Source: Globodera rostochiensis (lineage: Eukaryota > Nematoda > Chromadorea > Rhabditida > Heteroderidae). From it: DNA of 64,000 nt. Positions 1 to 11,270 of the stretch are shown here, in pieces. Positions within the stretch are counted from its first letter, which is position 1, and the number at the start of each line of letters is the position of its first letter. The stretch is from the NCBI GenBank assembly GCA_018350325.1, contig JAEVLN010000011.1, forward strand, positions 1,856,449-1,920,448. Direction: 5' to 3'. The position numbers and the translations under genes were made by a program. The notes beneath the pieces were generated by a model. The model saw only the letters and a list, made by a program, of their open reading frames with translations. It was not told the origin of the DNA and did not search any database.

Positions 1-2450
1 AACTCGACCCGAGAGTCTCAATCGGTCCGAGAGCTTTAACTTGAAAAAAAACGTTTTATTTGAAAATTAAGAACCATTTGGTCGAGAGAGCTCGGAATTG
101 AGGACTCTCGAGTGTCATCGGGGGCTTAAATTTCAAAAAAAAAGATTTAATTTGAAAATTAAGAACCAACGAATTGGCAAATGCTGTTCTTCGTTTTGCT
201 ACAAAAGCGAATTATTCGGAGGGAATAAAAGTCTTGGAAAGTGTCGAGACGATTTCGTTTCGACAAAATGTTCAGTGGGCGGAGCAAAGAATGTGAGAAA
301 AATGCCTGGAAAATTCAAATTTCAATCAGCGACAAAAAAATTATAGTCGGCAACGAAATTTTCAGCATAAAGTTAATATATTTTAATATTTTTAAATAAT
401 TCTACCAAAACAATTTAGCCAAACCAAAATCCGTGGCACCGAAACAGCAAATTTTAAATTTAATTTGCGCCAAATTCTCGAGAATATTTTGATGATTGGC
501 GGGGGTAATAATTCTCTATAAATTTATTTTTATAAATTGTTTTTAAGAATTGCTGTCCAGCAGACTTTGATTTTATATTTGTTAATTAACTATTAATATG
601 ATTTATTTAATTAATTAGACAGTTTAAGACCGGAAAAGCTGCCGGTCAGGCCGAGTCTTAAAAATGCCGACATCGGCCCCGGCTCTTTTTAAACGCCCCC
701 CCCCCCCGGGTTTTGTTTCCTGAAGCCGGGGAAGCGATGCGATCAGCCGCCATCGCGACCAATTCAAATGATTTTAAGTGTTATAAATTCAACAGATTAC
801 TGGTGGAGACAAAATTGGCATTGGCATAATGCCGTGGACTGTGCACATGTCCTACAATGTTGGTCTTAACAAGACAAATCAATGTTCCGGTTCGCTGATT
901 TCACCCGAATTTGTTTTGACGGCTGCACATTGTTTTAACAATATTACAGAAGGACATAAATTCAAATTGGGTTAAATTTTAAAATGATTTGTTTTTTAGC
1001 GTTCAATTCGAACACTTCAGTGATTGATCGGAATGATTCCAAAGGCTTTCAAAGTGTATTTAAACGAAAAAGCAACTCGAATGTATTCGTTCATACAAAA
1101 TATAATCGACAAAAAGGAACAGTTGGAAAATTCGATTTGGCGTTGATAAAGGCATTTTTATTGAATTTAAGTTTAATTTGTTTTTTAACGCTGCCCTAAT
1201 AATGCCAAAGCCACGAAAGGCCAACTCAGCCAAAAAAAAAAATTTGTTTCAAAGTCGATAAAAAAATTTCATTAGGGGTATTCGGGGGCGTAGAATCCGA
1301 ATCTGACCTCCATTTCGACCAAATTCGAACCCCGGACCCGGATTCGAACAAATTTTCGAAAATTTAAAATAGTTTTTTAGGGGTTTTCTAGGCCGTAGAA
1401 TCCGAATCTCACATTCATTTTCCCAATTCTGAATCCCGGACCCGAATTCATGCTTTTTCAGAACGGTTTTGAGACCAGAATTGATTTCTGAACGTTTTTG
1501 AATTTTCAAAAATTTGTTCGAATCCGGGTCCGTGGTTCGAATTTGGTCGAAATGGAGGTAAGATTCGGATTCTAGGCCCCTGAATACCCCTAATAAAATT
1601 TTTTTAACGACTTTGAAAATTTTTTATTTTTTTTTGGCATTTCGTCGTTTTTGGCTGAGTTGGCATTTCGTGGCTTTGGCATTTCGTGGCTTTGGCATTA
1701 TGTAGCGCGCCGTTTTTAAAACATTAAAATTATAATTTATTAAAATTTAGCTCTTAGACCCAATCTGTGGACCAATTTATCCAATTTGTTTTCATTGTGT
1801 AAAGGTGGAAAAATTCCGAAGCGGAAATGCCATTATTGCGGGATGGGGAAAGACTTGTGAATTAAATATATTTAAAACACTTTTAATTAAAATAATTTAA
1901 AAAGAATAATTTAGAAAGCGGTAAAGCTTCAAACGTGCTTCTGGGCCGATTTGCTCAATTTGCTGACTGTGAAGGGGAACAGAATAAAGACATTAAAATT
2001 TGCATTGAAGGAAATACGACTGGGCATGTATGTCGGTGGCAGGAATGTAACCGGATGCCAAAAAGTCCAGAATTCGGCATGCCGGACCCAAAAATTTCCG
2101 GAATCTGGCAACTTTCAAACTCTTAGAATTTGACTTTGGAAACCCGGTATCCCCTGGTTGGTGGTGACCAATCAAAAAATTTTATTTAAAAAATTTCGTT
2201 TTAAATTTTTATAGGGCGACAGTGGCGGCTCATTGTTGGCCAACAATGGCACAAATTTTGTTCAAATTGGCGTACTCGCTGGCAACTCACGAAACAGTTA
2301 GGCCAAAATTGAAAAAGTCTGGCGAGAGTTTTGCCCACTTTTTGTTTAATGTAATTTAATAAATTTTCTTCTAAAGGAAAGATGAAGGTATTCTCTCGGC
2401 TGGATGGCCCCTGGATTCAGGCAATTACTGGCACAAAATGTGGCAATTAA
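1..2450 (+). pseudogene. S1 serine protease copy 1, 5' truncated and lacking one exon
   Basis: Trypsin-fold serine protease locus cut by the window start, so the signal-peptide exon lies outside. The catalytic half is readable over six exons that join in frame: about 796-970 (starts ITGG, contains the His motif LTAAHC), 1000-1151 (Asp motif FDLALIK), 1751-1856 (AGWGKT), 1927-2027, 2215-2296 (Ser motif GDSGGSLL) and 2377-2450 (ends WIQAITGTKCGN). The exon that in the two paralogues (20330-23780 and 38255-40981) encodes DFAGLWLLGVDIVPRLG is deleted here; only its 3' flank remains near 541-565. Skipping it puts the upstream exon (425-505) out of frame with the catalytic exons, hence the pseudogene call. 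The intron at 1152 begins GC rather than GT. A foldback element lies in the following intron. An alternative start at the catalytic exons cannot be excluded. Confidence 0.7.
1198..1705. mobile_element. Foldback (palindromic) element in protease intron
   Basis: The left arm (AATGCCAAAGCCACGAAA, then GGGGTATTCGGGGGCGTAGA) is repeated in inverse order on the right (CCTGAATACCCC, then TTTCGTGGCTTTGGCATTA). The element occupies the GC-AG intron between the Asp exon and the AGWGKT exon. Diverged copies or halves lie at about 5055-5440, 42940-43210 and 48470-48660. No clear target duplication. Confidence 0.6.
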
Positions 2451-2534
2451 TTTGCGTAAATATTTTGCTTAAAATGTTTTTATTCATTATTTAAAATTGA
2501 AATTGCTGTTTTTGTAATTCGAATGTTTCCTGGG

Positions 2535-2650
2535 GAAGAATTAATTTTATGGGCTGGAAAACATCAAATTTAGGCTTGAACGTGAAGGAACTCACAAATG
2601 AGTGAACGCCACAAAAAGAACTTTTCGACACGAATTTATGGAGACGAATT
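2535..2650 (+). pseudogene. MATH-BTB last-exon relic
   Basis: A decayed copy of the C-terminal exon of the MATH-BTB family, recognisable by the tract coding LGLNVKEL and then ERHKK(E/N)F, where intact genes end [13 protein letters not shown]. It lies just 3' of protease copy 1. Similar relics follow protease copy 2 (20095-20240, minus) and occur at 29725-29830 (minus), so the relic travelled as part of a duplicated block. Confidence 0.5.
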
Positions 2651-2659
2651 TTTGATTAA

Positions 2660-3187
2660 GCCTAAAAAAAACTTTCGGCATTATTTTAAAAATGGTCCAT
2701 TCGTAAAGTGCCCAAACCGGGGCGGATATTTTCGTTTTTTATGTAATTATTTTTTCATTAAATGTTTTGCTTTTTATGTAATTTAATCGAATGTTTGCAT
2801 TTCTTCGCTTTCTGCTGCTGCTTTATTTTTGTTAAATTTTCAGAATAAATCAAATTTTTATCGCCATTAATTTTTTGAAAAAACTCTTATTTTTTTGAGA
2901 TATATTAAAAAAAATTGTGGTTTTGTTTGAGATTTAAATCGATCCAAAAATTTATAAAAATTTAAGCCAAAAACGGGAACTGACAATCAAAATTTTCCAT
3001 TTGTTTTTATTTGTCTGGATTTCAGACCCAACAAAAACACGAGGACACTATGAACTCGTCTAACACCAAAAAAATGTTTTCAAAAATTTTATATTAACCT
3101 TCAAAAATATTTTTATTTGCCCCGACCACATGGCAGTTCCATCCCCGACAACCCCGACTTTTCTGCCCCTGAACGTCTGGTGCCAAT
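2660..3187. repeat. 3' part of the duplicated protease block, no gene
   Basis: Non-coding. Stretches at about 2800-2890 and 3000-3075 match, in reverse, about 38030-38140 and 19965-20050, marking the outer limit of the segmental duplication that carries the three proteases. The tail 3140-3187 is a copy of a dispersed repeat also found at about 28860-28930. Confidence 0.45.
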
Positions 3188-4026
3188 CAGGGATGTGCTC
3201 TGTTCTGTTCTGATTTTCTGATTTACCAGAATTTCTGGTGATTTTGGGCACCAGAATTCTGATTTCTGGTTTCTGGTTTTTTTTTTGCACTGATTTCTGG
3301 TTTCTGGTTTTTTAGAGAAAAAACCAGAAAAAAACCAGAAATTCTAAGTTAAAATTTTTATTTACAACACCATTTACAAATAGCCATTTTTGCAAAATTA
3401 TTCATTCTTGGGCCAATTTTCTTAACAAATTGTCATTAAAAATAAAAAAAAATTTTCCGGCGGCGCCTATTGGCACCGCCGACCCCCTCCTATTTCTAAA
3501 AAGCATTAAAAAACGTGCCGATTTTTTTAAGTTTTGGTTGAAAATCTGTTAACAAATCAAGTCAAAATTTTCTCGGCGGCGCCTATCGGCACCGCCGACC
3601 CCCCGCGCCCCCAAAAGAAGCAGAATTCGCAAAAAATTTGCATTTTTGAAAATTTAAAAATCGACAAAATTTTCGAAATTTTTCTACCAAAATGTTAAAA
3701 ATTCTAAAAAATTTGCTGGAAATTGAACTTTTTTGGAAAATTTGATAAGAAAAATGCAATAAAAAACCCAAAAAACACCCCTAAAATCGAAATTTTTGGA
3801 GGAAAAATTTCTTAAGAAAAATGCGGGAATGATTAAAAAATTCTGTTCTGGTTTTCTGATTTACCAGAATTTCTGGTCGTTTTGGGCACCAGAATTCTGT
3901 TTTCTGATTTCTGATTTTTAAAAGGGGCACCAGAATTCTGATTTCTGGTTTCTGATTTTTTTTATGCAACCAGAATTCTGATTTCTGGTTTCTGGTTTTT
4001 AAAAAGGCGACCAGAGCACATCCCTG
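3188..4026. mobile_element. hAT-like MITE, TIR CAGGGATGTGCTC, 8-bp TSD
   Basis: The element starts CAGGGATGTGCTC and ends GAGCACATCCCTG. It is flanked by perfect 8-bp direct repeats GTGCCAAT (3180-3187 and 4027-4034). CAGGGATG termini with an 8-bp duplication are typical of hAT transposons. The interior is built of inverted 'TTTCTGGTTTCTGG' tracts and two GC-rich islands (about 3455-3480 and 3573-3600). No transposase. A fragment of the family lies at 9275-9420. Confidence 0.8.
3455..3605. repeat. Two GC-rich island repeats (GGCGGCGCCTATCGGCACCG)
   Basis: A short palindromic GC-rich motif is preceded each time by AT-rich sequence reading CTTAACAAATTG. Further copies lie at about 9900-9925, 9985-10010, 15095-15110, 22565-22590, 22890-22915 and 45520-45541. 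Many sit inside MITEs, but the copies at 15.1 and 45.5 kb do not. Confidence 0.6.
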
Positions 4027-4383
4027 GTGCCAATCCTATAAAAAGAGAAAAATAAAATAAACATTTTTTAAGAAATTGGATAAGCTTATAAGAAAAAACC
4101 TATAGACAATGTTCGGTACGAATTTGGAGCAATCACAGAAATCCCAAAGAGTTGGCTCAGTTGAAAAATTGGGCAAATTTTGTAAAAATGTCCAATAAAT
4201 AGTTGCTTAAAAGCATTGGCGAAAGGACTGATTTGATTATGCTTCTGCCCAAAATAGTGGGACAAACGAGCGCCTTAGCAAATGTTTTCAATACTAAGAT
4301 AATGCCAGTCATTTGCACCATTCCTTTTTTAAATTAAAAAGTTGGGGCAGTGAAATGAAGCAAATTGCCCCCGGGTAATTTAA

Positions 4384-4500
4384 TTAATAAATTCGGTGCC
4401 CTGGAACAGTTTTCATTGGCCGACCCTTTATTGCCCGAGGCGATGTGTCGTTGCCGCTTTCGTTGTACGCCGTCGTCCCGGCACGTTCACCCGGCACAGA
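4384..4500. repeat. Dispersed GC-rich repeat
   Basis: The block begins at TGCCCTGGAACAGTTTTCAT and contains GAGGCGATGTGTCGTTG. Related copies are at about 13320-13420 (same strand) and 36570-36665 (inverted). No convincing coding frame is shared by the copies. Confidence 0.5.
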
Positions 4501-4632
4501 GCTCAGCGCCTGCAATCCCCCAAACGAATCTTATTTTTTACAAATTTTGTTAAAAAATGAAACATTTTAAATTTGCAGTGAATTTTTATTGTCTTAAACA
4601 TATTTTCACACCCATTAATTGAGAAATACACT

Positions 4633-6152
4633 GATGAAACGAACCAGAACCCAATCGCTGTCGACAAGACCCCAACTCGCTTTTGACCCGACTCGCTTTT
4701 TTTTGGGACGATTCGCTTTTTTTTGGGACGATTCGCTTTTTTTTGGGACGATTCGCTTTTTTTGGGACGATTCGCTTTTTTTTGGGACGATTCGCTTTTT
4801 TTTGGGACGATTCGCTTTTTTTTGGGACGATTCGCTTTTTTTGGGACGATTCGCTTTTTTTGGGACGACTCGCTTTTTAGTAAGAAAAAAGCATTTATGA
4901 GCGGAAATAGAAGCTTTTATGCAATTCTTTAAGTGTATTCAGGGGTTATTGAGGTAGCCGATCACGAATATGACATCAGATTTATCATAAGACATCATCT
5001 AATCTATGATTTCGACACCTATGTTTTTGTAAAAAAAATAAAAATTCTTTTTTTTTTCAGTCGATAAAAAAGTGTTTCTAGGGGTATTCGGGGGCGTAGA
5101 ATCCGAATCTGGCATTTATATAAACCAATTTTGAACTACGGATCCGAATTCGAACATTTTTACAAATCTCAAAATTTTCAAAAATCGATTTATGGTAATG
5201 GAACAAAACCGCGCAATTCATATACTAATCGATTCTTCTCATTGAGCTGACCACGAATCTGCAAAAAAATTCCGCAGAAACCACTTCGAAGGAAGTTACA
5301 AGCAAATAAATTCGGCTAAAAACCATTTTCAAAAATTGTTCGAATTCGGATCCGTAGTTCAAAATTGGTCTATATAATGCCAGATTCGGATTCTACGCCC
5401 CCGAATACCCCTAGAAACACTTTTTTATCGACTTTGAAAAAAAAGAATTTTTAATTTTTTTACAAAAAAATATATGTCGAAATCATATATTAGATGATGT
5501 CATATGATGAATCTCATATCATATTCGTGATCCGTGATCTTATTAACCCCCGAATACACTTAAAAAGTTGCATAAAAGCTTCTACTTCCACTCATAAATG
5601 CTTTTTTCTTACTAAAAAGCGAGTCGTCCCAAAAAAAGCGAATCGTCCCAAAAAAAGCGAGTCGTCCCAAAAAAGCGAATCGTCCCAAAAAAAGCGAGTC
5701 GTCCCAAAAAAAGCGAATCGTCCCAAAAAAAGCGAGTCGGGTAAAAAGCGAGTTGGGTATTTACCATCGCTGTCGGGCACTGATACTGATCCGGCCAGAG
5801 GTCGAAATGCCCTCTCAATCAATGACTGATTAATCCTTTTGCAGACAAATTTACAAACGCAGTGATCAAATTTTGTTTCAAGTGACGGGGTTTAAGCATT
5901 TGTTAAAAGACGTGACCGGTCGCCGGAGGGGAATATCAGGCGGGGAAGCGAGTTCAGTGACTTAGTCGACATCAACGGATTGCCATGGGAAGTCGGGGTC
6001 GATGTTTGTAAATGTGAAGGTTGCAATTACTTAAAACTACGGGTTCAGGCTAATTGCTTTTATTGGCCCTAAATTTGACAGGAATCGTCGCCAACCCGCG
6101 TTGCCTTTCACATTGACATTGCCCTGCACTGCTCTGGCAACGAAACTGGTAA
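4633..6152 (+). pseudogene. MATH-domain gene relic interrupted by a foldback element
   Basis: Exon 1 starts at ATG 4633 and codes MKRTRTQSLS, the N-terminus typical of this MATH-BTB family (compare 7846, 14525, 35977). It is split after TCGCTGTCG by a 1.1-kb element and resumes at 5767. The MATH exon near 5845-6000 keeps DQILFQV and VDINGLPWEVGVDV but has lost frame, with a base missing near its start and a stop between these motifs. A further MATH-like exon at about 6082-6150 (ends HCSGNETG) has also decayed. No BTB exons follow. It lies on the opposite strand to the 6.4-14.5 kb cluster. Confidence 0.65.
4664..5766. mobile_element. Large foldback element with minisatellite arms, 9-bp TSD
   Basis: Flanked by perfect 9-bp direct repeats TCGCTGTCG (4655-4663 and 5767-5775). 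Each arm opens with ACCC(C)AACTCGC-like sequence followed by a tandem array of a 19-20 bp unit (GGGACGATTCGCTTTTTTTT): about nine units on the left (4690-4875) and seven inverted on the right (5620-5740). The arms continue as an imperfect palindrome towards the centre, where a second, smaller hairpin (about 5055-5440) is nested. No transposase frame. The 9-bp duplication suggests mobilisation by a Mutator-like transposase. Confidence 0.75.
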
Positions 6153-6457
6153 GCTAAATTTATATAATTAATTAATCAACATTTTTTAAATGACTCCTTG
6201 GGTTGGGGCTGAACCCTAATTCAAACTGGGAACTTTAATAAAGCTTTTCTGGATTAATTCAGCAGAAAATGTTTGACAAATTTACACTCTTAATTTAGAG
6301 ATTTTTTTGTTCGTTTACCAAAAGCTACATTTTTTTTAAATTTTATTGCTTTTGTTAACCAATATGGTCATCATAAACGACAAAAGAAATCGAGTTCAAT
6401 AAAAAAATGAAAATTTGTTAATCAAAATGTGAATTGCATCTCTTTTCTCTCCGGTGT

Positions 6458-7846
6458 TCATTTAGTGCCGAAAAGTTCCTTGTGGCGTTCACTCAGTTCC
6501 CTCATTGCTTCAGCCCCCAATTTGGTGTTTTCCGAATAATTGTCCATGTAATTCTCCCCGGCAATCAAAAAGTCATGCTTGGTCATCTCCGCCAAAATTT
6601 TCTTCTGAAAATTAAATTAATTATTGAATATTGCATTTTGGACCTTCATGTCCCCAATGCCGCACTGATGTGCCAATCGGAATTTGCAAATGGCCGACTT
6701 TTTGCTTTTCGTCAACAGAAACTCAACGCACCGCTTCTCAACGACGCCCAACAAAAATCGATTCGCCAACATCAAAACGTTTTCAATGCATTCGTCTGAA
6801 TGTTTATTCTCATTTTTACGGCTAATTTGTGCTAAAATGGCCAAAAAAATAGATTTTTACCGTTCAACTCCATGTTGTGCGGATACATTGTGAAAATGAG
6901 TCGTTCAAAATAATCAACGGCATCAGAAAGTTCTTCAATTTGAATATTTGGCGATTTTTCGGCGTTTTCTCCAAAAAACAAAATTTGGAAAAATTTTGAG
7001 TGAGCCGCCAACAGCTGAAATTATAAAATTTTAAAAAGAATTTTAATTTAAACTCCTCACATGTTTGTTAACATACACAACAATTCCATTGACCAGCAAA
7101 GCATCTTCGAGGCGCACTTCGCTAAAACGAAATTTGAATTCAGGAAATGAGAAGAGTCGAACAGAAAGTTTTGTTAAAACTTACGGCACTCCCTCTTCAG
7201 TGATCACTTGGGCTTTGAATGTCACAGCGTCCTCCTCCTCAACGTAGAAGCCATTCTTTGGGTCCATTAATTCCTATAAAATAAAAGAAATATAATTTAA
7301 ATTAAAACAATTTTTATTCACCTCAATTTTAACAAACTTTCCATAGCCCCAACTAGGACAATTGACTGTGTAAATATGAAAAGTGTCCAAGTCTCCTTCC
7401 TTCATAAGGCATTCAGCGCTTTTATTGCAAGAAACAACGCAGAATTGAAAAGCCGCACGACAATTCCAGGCCGCGTCTTAAAATATTCATTAATTATGGG
7501 ATTTATTAGAGGGTTAGATCTTCCCAGCACAAATTAAAATCGGCTACCCGTTTCATCGCCATCGCAGTGCAGGTAAATGCTAACGAAAGCATCCAAATGA
7601 TTGATTTGGATTCGCCATGGCAATCCATTGATGTACACGGCAGGGTCACTGAGTACTTCCTTCGGCTCACCACGTTCAGAAAATGCCTTAAAATTTGGCA
7701 TCCGAAACACAATTTGGCCGCGCTTGTACTTATTATCTAAAAAGACAAAATCTAACAAAAATTTGTTTAAATAGTTAAAAGGTCATTTTACCTTTGATCT
7801 GATCACCACCAGTGTTCGACGAAGATTGGGTTCTGGATCGTTTCAT
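6458..7846 (-). CDS. MATH-BTB domain protein, copy A
   Basis: Predicted substrate adaptor of a CUL3 ubiquitin ligase: in this family MATH binds the substrate and BTB binds cullin 3. About 340 residues over eight exons. Exon 1 (7792-7846) codes [18 protein letters not shown]. The next two exons (7548-7736 and about 7325-7478) code the MATH domain ([36 protein letters not shown]). Then come [19 protein letters not shown], the BTB core ([24 protein letters not shown]), the helical part ([29 protein letters not shown]) and a last exon ending [12 protein letters not shown]. Splice phases agree with copies B, G and H. First member of a head-to-tail minus-strand cluster. A TATA box lies about 70 bp upstream. 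Confidence 0.88.
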
Positions 7847-7915
7847 GTGAGTGGTGTGAGTATGTCTGACAATTATCAAAAGTTCAAAAATTCTGTTATA
7901 TGAGCAAAATAACGA

Positions 7916-7922
7916 TTTTATA
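7916..7922 (-). promoter_or_regulatory. TATA box of MATH-BTB copy A
   Basis: TATAAAA on the minus strand, about 70-76 bp before ATG 7846. The same box at a similar distance, with similar surroundings, precedes copies B (12758-12764) and C (14585-14591). The flank TAACGAATT is shared with copy C. Confidence 0.55.
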
Positions 7923-7959
7923 ACGAATTAAGGGTCGTAGTCAGGCTTAGTTTGCGGGG

Positions 7960-9640
7960 GGAAGGGGGTGTATTTTTCAGGTTTATTATTTATTGGTAGG
8001 AGGGCATTTTCCGAGTAAGCCAAAACCGGACATTTTGCCGAATATTAATTTTTGTTTCATTATGTCACCAATGGACGAATGACGACGAATTATAAAAGAC
8101 GAATTGTTTTTGCATAATGGGAGCGCGATGCAGAGTCAGACAGTGACTAAGCGGCGAACGTTGCCATAAACGGGGACAAATAAAACCACAAAAATCCGCT
8201 AATCCGCATTTCAAAAAAAAATCCTCATGCCGGAGGGGATATTTGGCCGAATGGCCCCATTTTTCCGTTAAAAATAAATCGGGCATTCACCGATTAATTT
8301 AAAATCAGCAGATTGGGGACTTTACAAATGGACATTTGGGTTAAAATTATTCAAAAATAGGTTCGAGCCTATTATTAGGTCGGAACCCCCAAAAATAAGG
8401 GTTTTAGGCCCAAAAATGAAGGTGGCAATTACCGACTCAAAAATAAACAACAAATTTAGCGTTTTCGTTAATTTTACTCAAAATAGACAGATTTGCGTTT
8501 GTTATTGTTCAAATACAACAAAACAGCCCCCCACCCCCAAAGCTTCTTGCTGTTTGTGACAACGGCGCCGATCAGCAGTACTTAAATTCATTCTTTCGAA
8601 TGACTGCATCTAAAAACAAAGATATTTTTGAAAAAAAAACTTTTCAATCAAACATTCCAATTTACTAATTTTTTTATTTTCAATAAAATGCAATTGTTTT
8701 TTTTTGGATCTGAATCATCGTTTCAAATAAATGCATTGTATGATTTTCAATTAACCAAAAATGTTGCTTGGGCCGAAGTTTCGCCCGTGGCCGAGAAATG
8801 CGACACCAAAAAAAGTTTTTAAGAATTTTAAAATTAATTTGGTTCTTATTTTAATTTTTCAAAAAATAAGAAAAATAAATCAGTTTTAAGAAACATTTTC
8901 TTAGTGTCACATATTCATCGGCTTTTCTTGATTAATATGAGTAGAAAATGTCTGACAAATCTACACTCTTAATTTAGAGATTTTCGTTTACCGAAAAGGT
9001 ACATTTTTTTTAAATTTTAATGCTGTTGTTAACCAATATGGCTCATAAAAGTCAAAAGAAAAGGTGAAATTATTACTTGTCGCTGAAATCAAAAGAATGG
9101 ACGGGGGGGGGGGACAAAAAACAAATGGAAAATAATCATTTGGGGACAAGGATGGGCGTAAATTTATTGTGAGAAATCTCGGTCCCGGCCTAGATCGAAT
9201 CGATTACCAACAAACAAACGGATATCCGGGTAACCGTGAGTACGCCGGTGATTCAGTACTTTTGACGCGATTATGTTTTCTAAAAAAAGCGACCAGAATT
9301 CTAATTTCTGGTTTTTAAAAAGCGACCAGAATTTTGATTACTTTTTTTTAAACGACTGGTTCGCAGCAGTGATTGCTCTGTTCTGTATTGCATTTCGAAC
9401 AGGGATGTTATCGGCAAAACCCAAAAACGTGGCAAAAAACGTGGCTATTTTTTAAGCCTTTAATTTAATGTAAATTTCTCGCACAGTCATTAACTAGCAT
9501 ATTTATCACCACTTTTTACCATTTTGAACAAAATTTATTGAGTAAGAAAGTAATTATAGGCTTGGGGACAAGTCAAATCGGAGTTGAACTTAATTGAACA
9601 ATATTGCTCTGTTACGGAATTTTTAAGTTCAGCAACTAAC
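7960..9640. other. Intergenic region with dispersed repeats
   Basis: No gene recognised. About 8225-8300 (CCGGAGGGGATATTTGGCCG) recurs near 15945-15990 and 27110-27160. About 8930-9060 repeats the 3' flank of MATH-BTB genes (compare 6250-6400 and 24930-25060). 9103-9113 is a G tract. 9275-9420 is a fragment of the hAT-like MITE found complete at 3188-4026. A short open stretch at 8689-8820 has no recognisable domain. Confidence 0.4.
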
Positions 9641-9643
9641 TAG

Positions 9644-10586
9644 TAGAGACCGGTCGAGACGAGATCTCGTCTCGAAATCTCGAAAAATCTCGACGAGATT
9701 CTCGAGAAATCTCGTCACGACATCTCGTCTCGAATAAAACTGAATTTTCGAGATTTTTCGAGATCCGAGATTTTTTCGAGAATCTCGTCTCGAGTCTCGC
9801 TCGAAAGAAGCTCGAGATTCTCGATCTCGACTCCAAAAATTTTTCATAAAAACAGTGCTTTTCTTAACAAAGATTGCCAATTTTTGTAAAAAATTCCCCC
9901 GGCGGCGCCTGTCGGCACAGCCGGACATACTCCATTTTGCTGCAAATCTCTTAACAAATTGAATTAAAAATTCAAAATGTTCTCGGCGGCGCCTATCGGC
10001 ACCGCCGAACCTTCTCTCACTCCCAGTGAATAAAAATTCTCAATTTGAAAAATTTCTTAAAAAATGTTTAAAAAATTCTAACTTTTTTCTTACCGGCTCT
10101 TTTATACCCCACCCACTACAGTGTGTAACAAAAGTATAAGGCCACCCTATTTTTTGACTTTTTGTCCACTTATATTGAATTTGTCGAGCTGAAATTTTTA
10201 CCTGTTGTGGCGTTTGCATAACTATTAAGATTCAAACACAGAAAAAGGAAAGTGCTAAAGAAACTTTTTTTTAGGAATTTTTTTTCAAAATCGGGGGTGT
10301 AAACATAGGCTAACACTTATATTTCGTGACCAAATTTTGAGACATGCTTCTAAGTGCTGCTCCCTTTTTACCCGTACAAAATTAGGTGGAGTTTGGAGAA
10401 TTTTGAAAAAAATATATATATTTTCATCAAAAATCTCGAATCTCGACTGTTCCGGCTCGAGATTTTCGAGATCCGAGATTTTTCGAGAATCTCGTCTCGA
10501 CATCTCGTCTCGACTAAAATGAGCTTCACGAGATTTTTTCGAGAATCTCGTCTCGAGTCTCGCTCGAAGCTCAAGTCCGGTCTCTA
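9644..10586. mobile_element. hAT-like MITE, TIR TAGAGACCGG, 8-bp TSD
   Basis: Perfect 8-bp duplication CTAACTAG at 9636-9643 and 10587-10594. Termini TAGAGACCGG and CCGGTCTCTA. Inside each arm are runs of 'GAATCTCGTCTCGA' in inverted orientation. The centre carries two GC-rich island motifs (9900-10010). No transposase. Confidence 0.78.
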
Positions 10587-10596
10587 CTAACTAGTA

Positions 10597-10936
10597 ATGC
10601 ACGAGAGTCTTGGTCTCGAGTCTCGCGATCAAGTCTTGGTCTCGAGTCTCGCGATCAAGTCTTGGTCTCGAGTCTCGCGATCAAGTCTTGGTCTCGAGTC
10701 TCGCGATCAAGTCTTGGTCTCGAGTCTCGCGATTACTAACTAGTAATGCACGAGAGTCTTGGTCTCGAGTCTCGCGATCAAGTCTTGGTCTCGAGTCTCG
10801 CGATTACTAACTAGTAATGCACGAGAGTCTTGGTCTCGAGTCTCGCGATCAAGTCTTGGTCTCGAGTCTCGCGATTACTAACTAGTAATGCACGAGAGCC
10901 TTGGTCTCGAGCCTCGCGATCAAGTCTTGGTCTCGT
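10597..10936. repeat. Tandem repeat, 26-bp unit, with longer-period spacers
   Basis: The unit CAAGTCTTGGTCTCGAGTCT + CGCGAT is repeated, interrupted at intervals by TACTAACTAGTAATGCACGA. The spacer contains the CTAACTAG target duplication of the adjoining MITE, and the unit resembles the terminus of the small MITE at 13497-13587. The array therefore looks grown from MITE ends. Confidence 0.75.
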
Positions 10937-10969
10937 AACCAAACCGACAATTTTCTGTGCCAAATAACA

Positions 10970-11265
10970 GAAAAATTCACAGGAACCGCCCACCAACCCG
11001 AGCATCACATTTGACTGTTTTGCTCTGGCGACGAAAGTTTATACGATATTTTATGTCGAATCGATTACCAATAAACATTGTTAAAATGCAATATTATTTC
11101 TTGAAATTAGCCATTTTAGCATAAAACCATAGAACCACCAGTCTAATTAGCGGATTGCAATGGCTTTTGAAAACGATTTTGGTGAATAAAATGATAAAAT
11201 TAAATTTTCGTAAATCAAAATGTCAATTGTTTACAATCAAAATGATTAACTTTAGTGTTCTCATT
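10970..11265. other. Intergenic, MATH relic traces
   Basis: No gene. 11000-11035 resembles the end of a MATH exon (compare 6100-6150). About 11130-11190 recurs at 27270-27335 (GGATTGCAATGGCTTT versus GGATTGCCATGGCTTT, then GATTTTGGTGAATAAA). The rest is the 3' flank of copy B. Confidence 0.3.
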
Positions 11266-11270
11266 TAATG

